This document shows positions 42,763 to 50,246 of a stretch of 64,000 nt of DNA, piece after piece (position 1 is the first letter of the stretch; every line of letters begins with the position of its first letter). The notes beneath the pieces were generated by a model, which searched no databases, was not told the DNA's origin, and saw nothing but the letters and a program-made list of their open reading frames with translations. Location of the stretch: contig NZ_CP087999.1 in NCBI RefSeq assembly GCF_021044625.1, positions 513,001 to 577,000 on the forward strand, in the 5' to 3' direction. Source of the DNA: Geomonas sp. RF6. Lineage in GTDB: Bacteria > Desulfobacterota > Desulfuromonadia > Geobacterales > Geobacteraceae. The position numbers and the translations under genes are program-made.

Positions 42763-43956
42763 ATGAAGATACTCGTGGTCATTCCCTACTTCATGCCCGC
42801 CACCAGCTACGGCGGTCCGGTGAAGGTGGCGTACGACCTCGCGAGGTCGCTCGCCCGGCGCGGCCATCGGGTCACCGTGGCGACCACAGATGTCTTCGAC
42901 GACAAAGCTCGTGTGGCGCAGCGGACCGAGACGATGGAAGGGATCAGCGTCGTCCGTTTCCGCAACGTAAGCAACAGGCTCGCGAAGCGCTGCAACGGCT
43001 ACACCCCCTTTCTCTTCATCCCCTGGCTGTGGAAGCACGGGGGGGAGTTCGACGCGATCTACTGCCACGATTTCTTCACCATGCAGACGATCGCGGTGAG
43101 CATCTTCAGCCGGCTCTCCAAGGTCCCCTTCATCGTGCAGCCGCACGGGTGCCTGTCGCCGGTGCGCAGGGAGGCCCGGTTTTCAGCGGTGAAACGTCTC
43201 TTCACCGCCATTTTCGGCACCATCCTCACCGGCGCGCGCCACATCGTCGCGCTCACCGCAGAGGAGCGCAACGGGATCGTACTCCTCAAAAGGGATATCG
43301 CCGAGAAGATCGCCGTGGTGCCGAACGGCCTCGACCTCGCCGAGATCCAGGTGCCGGAACGGATCGACCTGCACCGCAAGTACGGACTCCCCTCCGGGAG
43401 CATCGTGATAGGTTTCATCGGGAGGCTCGCCTACATCAAGGGGATCGATATCTCCCTGGAGGTGCTCGCCTCGCTGAAAAAGACGGTGAATTTCTCCTTT
43501 CTCGTCATGGGGCCGGACGAAGGGGTACTGGATGAGCTGAAAATGGAGACCCACAGGCTGGGGATCTCCGACCGCGTCGTCTTCACCGGGATCGTGAACG
43601 GGGCCGAGAAAATGCAGGCCGTCGCATCGTGCGACCTCTGCCTTTTCACCTCCCGCGACGAGGGGCTCCCGATGACTGTGCTGGAGGTCGCGGCGCTCGG
43701 GGTGCCGCAGGTCCTTTCCGCGGAGTGCAATGTCCCCGAGGTTGCCGAGCACGGCGCAGGGTACGTCCACCCCGTCTCCGACATCGCCGCCCTCGCCCGT
43801 TGCGTCGCGGAGCTGGCAGCCGCCCCCGAGAAGCGCGCGGAGATGGGGAAGAGGGCTCGCGCGATGGTCGAAACACTTTTCAGCCTCGACTCGCAGACAG
43901 CGAGGGTGGAGGCGTTACTGGCGGGAGACCCGCGCCCGCAGCCGCGGGATTTGTGA
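42763..43956 (+). CDS. family 4 glycosyltransferase
   Basis: 397 residues, GT-B fold. The N-terminal Rossmann half opens MKILVVIPYFMPATSYGGPVKVA; the C-terminal half has IGFIGRLAYIKGID and the E-x7-E donor site RDEGLPMTVLE. It transfers a sugar from an NDP donor to the growing chain. I chose ATG 42763 because homology-like sequence starts there; the in-frame open stretch back to 42553 only translates the tandem repeat (repeated RGTAPH units). The ribosome site before it is poor (GGCAAGA), so the repeat insertion may have damaged its expression signals. Its stop overlaps or touches the next gene. Confidence 0.87.
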   Translation: MKILVVIPYFMPATSYGGPVKVAYDLARSLARRGHRVTVATTDVFDDKARVAQRTETMEGISVVRFRNVSNRLAKRCNGYTPFLFIPWLWKHGGEFDAIYCHDFFTMQTIAVSIFSRLSKVPFIVQPHGCLSPVRREARFSAVKRLFTAIFGTILTGARHIVALTAEERNGIVLLKRDIAEKIAVVPNGLDLAEIQVPERIDLHRKYGLPSGSIVIGFIGRLAYIKGIDISLEVLASLKKTVNFSFLVMGPDEGVLDELKMETHRLGISDRVVFTGIVNGAEKMQAVASCDLCLFTSRDEGLPMTVLEVAALGVPQVLSAECNVPEVAEHGAGYVHPVSDIAALARCVAELAAAPEKRAEMGKRARAMVETLFSLDSQTARVEALLAGDPRPQPRDL

Positions 43957-43970
43957 ACCGATTGGAGCAG

Positions 43971-44774
43971 ATGACTTTTTCCCCTTCCATAACTATCGTG
44001 ATGCCCTCTTTCCAGCAGGCGTCCTTCCTTGAAGAGGCAGCCCGTTCGGTCCTCGACCAGCGCGGCGTCGACGTGGAGCTCATCGCCCTCGATCCCGGCT
44101 CCACAGACGGCTCCAGGGAGATACTCCTCCGCCTCAAGGAAGAGTATGGCGACCGCCTGGTCCTCGTCTTTGCACCGGACCGCGGGCAGTCCGACGCAGT
44201 GAACAAGGGGATGGCGCTGGCGCGCGGGAGCGTGCTCGGGTGGCTGAACTCGGACGACAGGATGCGCCCCGACGCGCTGCGGACGGTGCTCCCCCTCCTC
44301 CAGGGGTGCGACCCTCGCTGGGTGTACGGAGAGGCGGGGATTATCGGCGGGCAGGGGGAAGAGGTGACGAGCTTCATCTCGCGCTACAAGAGGTGGCGTG
44401 GCAGAAGCTTCTCTAAAGCGAAGCTCCTCACCGAGAACTTCATCCCGCAGATGGCTGTTTTCTGGAACCGCGCGATGTGGGAAAGGGCCGGCGGCCTCGA
44501 GCTGGAGCGGCACCTCGACATGGACTACGACCTGTGGCTGCGTTTTGCCACCGTCGCCCCCCCTGCTGTCCTTCACGAGCCCCTCGCCGACTTCCGCGTC
44601 CACGGCGCGGCAAAGGGGAGCCGACAGACGGGCGAGCAGCTCACGGCGGCGTTGGAAACGGCCCGGAAGCACGCCGGCGGGCACGGCCCGAAGGGGGAGT
44701 GCGCGCTCCTCGTGCACCGCATCCTCAGCCTGAGGACGCGCCTTCTCTACTACTTTCTGAAACCGGGAGCCTAG
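43971..44774 (+). CDS. family 2 glycosyltransferase (3)
   Basis: 267 residues. SITIVMPSFQQASFLEEAARS, then LDPGSTDGS and GWLNSDDRMRPDA with the SDD metal motif, place it in GT2. HLDMDYDLWLRFA and PLADFRVHG are acceptor-side phrases common to the WcaA-like branch. It may start at GTG 43953, overlapping the previous stop, or at ATG 43971 with GGAG just upstream; I used the latter because the conserved part follows directly. It is followed four bases later by the next GT2 gene. Sugar specificity unknown. Confidence 0.86.
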   Translation: MTFSPSITIVMPSFQQASFLEEAARSVLDQRGVDVELIALDPGSTDGSREILLRLKEEYGDRLVLVFAPDRGQSDAVNKGMALARGSVLGWLNSDDRMRPDALRTVLPLLQGCDPRWVYGEAGIIGGQGEEVTSFISRYKRWRGRSFSKAKLLTENFIPQMAVFWNRAMWERAGGLELERHLDMDYDLWLRFATVAPPAVLHEPLADFRVHGAAKGSRQTGEQLTAALETARKHAGGHGPKGECALLVHRILSLRTRLLYYFLKPGA

Positions 44775-44778
44775 CCAG

Positions 44779-45492
44779 ATGTCCAGGATACTCGCCCTGA
44801 TACCCGCCTTCAACGAAGGCGCCCGCATCGCCGGGGTCATCGACACGGTCCGCCGCGCCGCGCCGTACTGCGACATCCTCGTGGTGGACGACGGCTCCCG
44901 CGACGACACCGCTGCGGCCGCCCGGGGCACCGGGGCCACAGTCGTCTCGCACCCGTTCAACATGGGGTACGGCGTGGCGATCCAGACAGGATACAAGTAC
45001 GCGGCGCAGCACGGATTCGAGTTTCTGGTGCAGATCGACGGGGACGGGCAGCACGACCCGAGCTACATACCGAAGCTCCTGGAACCGGTCATGGAGAGGC
45101 GCAGCAACTTCGCCCTCGGCTCGCGTTTCCTCTCTTCCGGAAGTTACGAGCCGTCGCTGGCCCGCCGCATCGGGATGGCGTGCTTTCGCAGGATCGTCTC
45201 ATTCGTCACCGGCACGAAGATCACCGACTCCACCTCGGGGTACCAGGCTTTCGATCGCGAGGTCATCAAATTCTTCACCGGCGACATCTTCCCCTGCGAC
45301 TACCCCGATGCAGACATGCTCATCACTCTGCACAGGGCGGGGTTCACCATTGCGGAGGTCCCGGTACGGATGTACGCCAACAGCGAAGGGAAGTCGATGC
45401 ACAACGGACTGAAGCCCTTTTACTACGTCTTCAAGATGTTCCTCTCCATTGCTGTGACCCTGCTGCGCAGCCGCAAGTTCTACCACCGGTGA
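44779..45492 (+). CDS. family 2 glycosyltransferase, DPM1-like (polyprenyl-phosphate sugar synthase)
   Basis: 237 residues. ILALIPAFNEGARIAGVID, VVDDGSRDDT and QIDGDGQHDPSYIP are the DPM1/Dpm-like pattern. DSTSGYQAFDREVI and ADMLITLHRAGF complete the fold. No C-terminal membrane pair is present. Such enzymes load a sugar onto polyprenyl phosphate to make the donor for GT-C enzymes working outside, which fits the two TMTC-like proteins in this island. The adjacent DUF2304-like membrane protein commonly accompanies this type of gene. It lies four bases after the previous GT2. Confidence 0.89.
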   Translation: MSRILALIPAFNEGARIAGVIDTVRRAAPYCDILVVDDGSRDDTAAAARGTGATVVSHPFNMGYGVAIQTGYKYAAQHGFEFLVQIDGDGQHDPSYIPKLLEPVMERRSNFALGSRFLSSGSYEPSLARRIGMACFRRIVSFVTGTKITDSTSGYQAFDREVIKFFTGDIFPCDYPDADMLITLHRAGFTIAEVPVRMYANSEGKSMHNGLKPFYYVFKMFLSIAVTLLRSRKFYHR

Positions 45493-45496
45493 TCAC

Positions 45497-45895
45497 ATGC
45501 CTTTAAAACAACAGGTCTTCGCCCTCATCGTCTGCATTCTCGTCTTTGCCTTCAACATCTACATGGTGCGCCAGCGCGAACTGCGCGAAGAGTATTCGGT
45601 ACTCTGGCTGGGGACTAGTCTACTCATGTTCGTGCTGGTACTGAAATACGACTGGCTTGAGTCCCTGACCGCCCTGATCGGAGCCGGCCTCCCCACCACC
45701 ACCCTCTTCATCGGCTCCATCATCTTCCTGATGTTGATCTGCGTTCAGTTCTCCCTCAAGATCTCCCGGCTCACCAACCAGCTGAAAGATCTGGCGCAGG
45801 ACAATGCCCTGATCCGCGCGGAGATCGTGAAGATCCGCGACTGCGAGGGGACAGAGAACGGTAGCACGGAAAGAATCATGCACAGGAGTAACTAA
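45497..45895 (+). CDS. DUF2304-like small membrane protein
   Basis: 132 residues. TM segments near 6-25, 34-50 and 65-92, with YMVRQRELREEYSVLW between the first two, which is the DUF2304 signature as I recall it. A charged coiled region (about 95-120, LTNQLKDLAQDNALIRAEIVK) ends the protein. The family usually sits next to DPM1-like glycosyltransferases and is thought to help them at the membrane. The start is four bases after the previous stop, and its own stop overlaps the ATG of the next gene (TAATG). Confidence 0.82.
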   Translation: MPLKQQVFALIVCILVFAFNIYMVRQRELREEYSVLWLGTSLLMFVLVLKYDWLESLTALIGAGLPTTTLFIGSIIFLMLICVQFSLKISRLTNQLKDLAQDNALIRAEIVKIRDCEGTENGSTERIMHRSN

Positions 45896-47568
45896 TGCCC
45901 ACCGGTACCAAATCCGCGACTCTCCTTCAGCGCCCCATCTTTCACATCCTCATACTGGTGGCGGTCGGATTTCTGTGCTACTCCAACACCTTCCACGTGC
46001 CGTTCCTTTTCGACGACGATACCTCCATCGTGGAAAACCCCGCGGTCCACGGTCTGCAGAACTTTCTGTCGGGGGGTTACGCCGCAGTGCCAAACCGCGT
46101 CGTCGGCTACCTCAGCCTTGCCCTCAACTACGAGATCGGCGGGACGAACGTCTTCGGCTACCATCTGTTAAACATCGCCATCCACGTGGTGAACGCGCTC
46201 CTGGTCTACGCCCTGCTACGCCTGACATTCAGGACGCCTCTCTTCAGGAGGGGTTGCGATGACACAGAAGCGGGGCCCTCTGCGAATTACCTGCCGTTTC
46301 TCGTCGCGCTTCTCTTTGTGGCTCATCCGGCGCAGACGCAGGCTGTGACCTATATCGTGCAGCGCCTTACGTCGCTCGCCACTCTCTTTTTCCTCCTCTC
46401 CATGTATCTACATGTGCGCTGGCGGCTGGCTGAACTCTCCGGGCGCGGCTTCCTTTCCGTCGGGGTACTCGGCACGTTCCTTCTTTCCCTTGTCTCCGCG
46501 GCTCTTGCCATGAAGACAAAGGAGATCGCCTTCACCCTCCCCTTCGCCGTCGTCCTCTATGAACTCGCTTTCTTCGGCGTGCCGAAGCGCGCGGTGATCC
46601 CGAAGCTCATCCCGATGATTCTTACCGCGGCGATCATTCCGGCGACGATGCTGAACCTCACCAAGCCCGCCGCCCAGATTCTCAGCGACGTCCACTCCGC
46701 CACCGCGGTGCAGACCACCCTCTCCCGCTGGGACTACCTCTGCACCGAGTTCAGCGTCATCGTCACGTACCTGCGGCTCCTCCTCTTGCCAGTGAACCAG
46801 AATCTGGACTACGACTACCCGGTCAGCCATACCCTCTTCGAGCTCCGCACCCTTCTCTCCGCGGCTATCCTGGTGGCGCTGGTGGCGCTTGGGTGCTGGC
46901 TGTGGCGGAAAGGATCGAAACCTGCGGCCAGAGACCTCCTCGCCCCCGCCTATGCCCGTCTCACTGCGTTCGGCATCTTCTGGTTCTTCCTCGCCATCTC
47001 CGTGGAATCGAGCCTCATCCCCATCGTGGACGTGATCTTCGAGCACAGGATGTACCTCCCCTCGTTCGGCTTCTTTGTGGCGGTGGTGGCTCTGGTGATG
47101 ATGTGGGTGGAGAGGAAAAAGGACGCGGCGCCTGCCGCGGCGAAAGGCGCAGCGGTGGCCATCGGGGCAGTTGCCCTTCTTTTTTCGGGGGCGACGCTGG
47201 CGAGGAACATGATCTGGCAGAATCCGGTTACGCTCTGGCAGGATGTTGAGCGGAAGAGCCCGGGGAAGGCGAGACCGCACGTGAATCTCGGGACGTACTA
47301 CGGTGAGATGGAGCGTGTGGAGGATTCCCTGAGAGAGTTCGAGATCGCGGCGAAGCTAGACCCGGTAGATCCTCACGCCCTGTCGAACCTGGTCCTTCTG
47401 TACGTCGTCACCGGCCGCACCAGCGATGCCTCAGACGCCTGCACGAAGCTCCACCAGGTAGACCCGATGATGAAAGGGGATCTGAAGCTTTACCAGATTC
47501 TCAAGATGCCGGGAAATGGAGATCCCTCCCTGCAGGCAGTGCAAGGGGTGTGCTCGGCGTTCAGGTAA
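45895..47568 (+). CDS. TMTC/PMT-like polytopic membrane protein with TPR tail (paralog)
   Basis: 557 residues. It has the same design as the protein at 30953: TM1 about 15-33, acidic loop FLFDDDTSIV (Asp40-Asp42), FVAHPAQTQAVTYIVQRLTSLAT, AMKTKEIAFTLPFAV, many TMs, and a shorter C-terminal TPR region (about two units, ARPHVNLGTYYGEMERVEDSL). It is a candidate GT-C enzyme using polyprenyl-linked sugar. The two paralogs mark the two ends of the plus-strand part of the island. It overlaps the DUF2304 gene by one base and converges with the next, minus-strand gene with eight bases of overlap at the stops. Confidence 0.82.
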   Translation: MPTGTKSATLLQRPIFHILILVAVGFLCYSNTFHVPFLFDDDTSIVENPAVHGLQNFLSGGYAAVPNRVVGYLSLALNYEIGGTNVFGYHLLNIAIHVVNALLVYALLRLTFRTPLFRRGCDDTEAGPSANYLPFLVALLFVAHPAQTQAVTYIVQRLTSLATLFFLLSMYLHVRWRLAELSGRGFLSVGVLGTFLLSLVSAALAMKTKEIAFTLPFAVVLYELAFFGVPKRAVIPKLIPMILTAAIIPATMLNLTKPAAQILSDVHSATAVQTTLSRWDYLCTEFSVIVTYLRLLLLPVNQNLDYDYPVSHTLFELRTLLSAAILVALVALGCWLWRKGSKPAARDLLAPAYARLTAFGIFWFFLAISVESSLIPIVDVIFEHRMYLPSFGFFVAVVALVMMWVERKKDAAPAAAKGAAVAIGAVALLFSGATLARNMIWQNPVTLWQDVERKSPGKARPHVNLGTYYGEMERVEDSLREFEIAAKLDPVDPHALSNLVLLYVVTGRTSDASDACTKLHQVDPMMKGDLKLYQILKMPGNGDPSLQAVQGVCSAFR

Positions 47569-48937
47569 GATTTCGCCTCTGGCGCGCAGCTGAGCCCCGC
47601 AGGTGCGACTCTACCCGTTCCTTGAGGACAGACAGGTACTCCTGGTCGAGAAGATAGCAGTATGAAGCCGCCACCGTGAAGACAGTGACCATGAGTGAGC
47701 GGTAGGTAAACCAGAAGTGTACGTACGAATGGTTAGCGACCACCACGTACCACAGGAACGGGAGGGCGGCGACAGGCAGGAGAGCCGCCACGCACTTCCG
47801 CCCCGCGTCCTGCCGAAGGTGCCGCACGAGAAAGAGGATCCCGAGAAGCAGTGCGACAGCGGGGAGCGCGCAGAGAGTCGCAACAGCGGTCCACCTCGCG
47901 TTCCCCGTGTTGTCGAGACCAAAGAGCGGGAAGAGCATCGCCACGTTGCGCACAATCGCTCCACCTCTGCTAACAGCCACACCGGCGGCATCTCCATTGA
48001 GCCTTGTTGCCACACTCTCCGCAGCCTCTGCAAATAGGCTGTGTCCCAGGATGGCGGACGAAAGACACCACTTCGCCACCCAGGTCCCCGCATATCCCAC
48101 CCCCCACACAAAAGACACCCTGCAAAAGTGCACGAATTGTCCTCTCAATGACGACGTGGAATGCGCACGCATCCGCACAAGCGTCAACACCGCCAGGGGC
48201 ATCCCCAACGTCAGCACCGGCGCCGTGAGCAGATCAAGAAACGAGGTACACGCCCCGAGCACCAGAAATGTCTCGAGGTCGAGGCGAAAAGTACCGTCAC
48301 CATCCACTCCGTAACAGACTGCTGCCATCCCGGCCATGGCAAGGTAAAAAACCGCGCAAAACTGCATCGATATCGGCACCATGACGATGCCTGCAGAAGC
48401 GAGGGCCAGCAGGAAGGCGAGTGCTGTGTGCAGGTTGAGGCGATAGCGCAGGAGTACCAGCACGGCTAATACCGACAGTGACAGCATGAGACTGTTCAAC
48501 CACCGGATTGCGCTGTAGTCGAGGAGCAAGAGAAGTGGTCTGAGAATGACCTGGTAGCCGTGCCAGTAGCGCGAGTACGATGTCAGCTCTCCACGTCCAT
48601 CCAGTGCAGCGCGAAGGCTGTCGATAGGCGACGGGTCACCATTTGGTGCGGGGACGATGCGCATGTAATTGCCGAAGGAGGCTTTCACCGGGCTCATGTC
48701 ACCCGCCGCGACGGCCTGGTTCAGCATGAGCGAGTCGGTGAAGTTGTCCGGCATCAGAGAGTACAAGCCGAAAAGGGGGCGATAAGGGTGCCCCTCCGCA
48801 GCAAGCTCGGTGAGGGAGACGGCAACATGCCTCTTCACAGGTCCTTGAGGCAGTGTGTAGGCGGCGATCATGGAAAGGGAAAATACCAGGATAAGGGAGA
48901 GGCCGATTGCCACAAGCCTGCAGATCCGCACTAGCAT
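47561..48937 (-). CDS. polytopic membrane protein of unknown family
   Basis: 458 residues with about ten hydrophobic segments after an N-terminal TM (LVRICRLVAIGLSLILVFSL). A large first external loop contains DNFTDSLMLNQAV and SRYWHGYQVILRPLLLLLDY. The general shape recalls GT-C glycosyltransferases or O-antigen polymerase-like proteins, yet I see no diagnostic DxD/DDx motif and do not assign it. ATG 48937 lies after GAGGGGGAG; an in-frame start at 48994 would overlap the upstream gene more. It overlaps the DPM1-like gene by seven bases, so the two form a minus-strand operon that converges on the island. Its task may be to use the polyprenyl sugar made by its neighbour. Confidence 0.74.
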   Translation of the reverse strand: MLVRICRLVAIGLSLILVFSLSMIAAYTLPQGPVKRHVAVSLTELAAEGHPYRPLFGLYSLMPDNFTDSLMLNQAVAAGDMSPVKASFGNYMRIVPAPNGDPSPIDSLRAALDGRGELTSYSRYWHGYQVILRPLLLLLDYSAIRWLNSLMLSLSVLAVLVLLRYRLNLHTALAFLLALASAGIVMVPISMQFCAVFYLAMAGMAAVCYGVDGDGTFRLDLETFLVLGACTSFLDLLTAPVLTLGMPLAVLTLVRMRAHSTSSLRGQFVHFCRVSFVWGVGYAGTWVAKWCLSSAILGHSLFAEAAESVATRLNGDAAGVAVSRGGAIVRNVAMLFPLFGLDNTGNARWTAVATLCALPAVALLLGILFLVRHLRQDAGRKCVAALLPVAALPFLWYVVVANHSYVHFWFTYRSLMVTVFTVAASYCYLLDQEYLSVLKERVESHLRGSAARQRRNLT

Positions 48938-50004
48938 CTCCCCCTCAATCCGGGGGACTCCAGATGCGTCCGGGCCTCCCGCTCCTGCGACCACCTGTGC
49001 AACTCAAGCTCGTAGAGCATGCGGGACTGCTTCCGGATCGAGTCCATTATTGCCCCCGCAAAAAGCGCAAGAAGGCTGCACATGCCACAGGCCATGGAAA
49101 CGATGATGGAAGGGACCTTGCGCACGAATCCGGTGGTGAGATATTCGTGGAGTGGGGAGATGAAGAGCGCAATGGCTACTGCGAGGAAGACGGCGGAGAT
49201 GATGCTGGAGAAAAGGAGGGGTCGGAAGTCCTTGAAAAGGGCCATTACCGTTTTCAGCACCCGTGTTCCGTCAGGAATTGTCTTCAGCTTCGACACGCTG
49301 CCAGCCTGGCGATCGCGGTACCGGACCGGCATCTCTGCGACCATGAATCCCTTGTCGAGCGCATGCACGGTCATCTCCGTCTCGATCTCGAACCCGCCGC
49401 ACATCACCGGGTAGGTCTGCACGAAGATCGGGGAGAAGGCACGCCCTCCCGTCATGATGTCGGTGAGGTTGGCGCGGAAGATCGTGTTGATGAGCCGCCG
49501 TACCAGCCTGTTCCCTGCCCCGTGCAGAGCTCGCTGGTTCTCTTCAAAGTAGGTGGACGAAAGGCGGTCGCCGATCACCATGTCAGCGCTCCCGTCAAGT
49601 ACCGGCCCCGCCAGTGCGACGATGTCAGCAGCCTCGTAGGTATCATCAGCATCGACCATGAGATAGACATCGGCGTCCACGTTGCGAAACATGGATCTGA
49701 CGACGAATCCCTTACCCTGCCGCCTCTCCCGAACTACGACAGCCCCCGCCAGCGCAGCAAGATCGGCGCTCCTGTCTGCGGAGTTATTGTCGAAGACATA
49801 TATTTCCGCTTCCGGGAGGAGGAGCCTGAAATCGCCCACCACCTTCGCTATCGTCTTTTCCTCGTTGTAGCAGGGAATGAGAACGGCGACTCGCGGGCGC
49901 CTTTTCGGAAGAGCAAGGTGGAGTACTCGCTTGTCATCCTCAAGTGTTTTGTGCTTTGAACTTGCTACCTCAGCACCTCTATGCATCAAAGCTTCATGAA
50001 CCAC
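48931..50004 (-). CDS. family 2 glycosyltransferase, DPM1/GtrB-like, with C-terminal TM pair
   Basis: 357 residues. VAVLIPCYNEEKTIAKVV, YVFDNNSADRS, MVDADDTYEAADI and GDRLSSTYF are typical of polyprenyl-phosphate sugar synthases. Near 255-320 come two hydrophobic segments (LLFSSIISAVFLAVAIALFI and VPSIIVSMACGMCSLLALFAGA), then a cytosolic tail. It should make an undecaprenyl-phosphate sugar, flipped for use outside. GTG 50004 has AAGGAG seven bases upstream. It is the first gene of a two-gene minus-strand operon. GtrB-type enzymes usually have a small flippase (GtrA) nearby; none is seen, so the downstream polytopic protein may use the product. Confidence 0.87.
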   Translation of the reverse strand: MVHEALMHRGAEVASSKHKTLEDDKRVLHLALPKRRPRVAVLIPCYNEEKTIAKVVGDFRLLLPEAEIYVFDNNSADRSADLAALAGAVVVRERRQGKGFVVRSMFRNVDADVYLMVDADDTYEAADIVALAGPVLDGSADMVIGDRLSSTYFEENQRALHGAGNRLVRRLINTIFRANLTDIMTGGRAFSPIFVQTYPVMCGGFEIETEMTVHALDKGFMVAEMPVRYRDRQAGSVSKLKTIPDGTRVLKTVMALFKDFRPLLFSSIISAVFLAVAIALFISPLHEYLTTGFVRKVPSIIVSMACGMCSLLALFAGAIMDSIRKQSRMLYELELHRWSQEREARTHLESPGLRGRC

Positions 50005-50246
50005 TTACAACTCCTTCTACTGACTCAAAGAGATGAAACGTAATGTAAGAAGGGAAGACTAAAGTGCGCACCTTATAGCACCTTAGTTAAATCCTTTCAA
50101 GCACTTTAATAATCACCTACTAGTCTCAGGTACAGTACATGCGTCATGACTATAAGGAACGAAATGCAGCCGTGAAGCAGGCATAAAAAAGCCCCGCTTC
50201 TTTCGAAGCGGGGCAAATACATCTTCATGTAATGCAATGGAAGTGA
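50005..50246. other. intergenic region between the glycan island and unit B
   Basis: AT-rich spacer holding the unit B terminator at 50185-50214. It may also contain the promoter of the DPM1-like gene; none is convincing by eye. No gene seen. Confidence 0.5.
50185..50214 (-). terminator. terminator of cytochrome unit B
   Basis: GCCCCGCTTC, loop GAAA, GAAGCGGGGC and a T-run on the minus strand. Closely related to those at 19443 and 58052. Confidence 0.93.
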
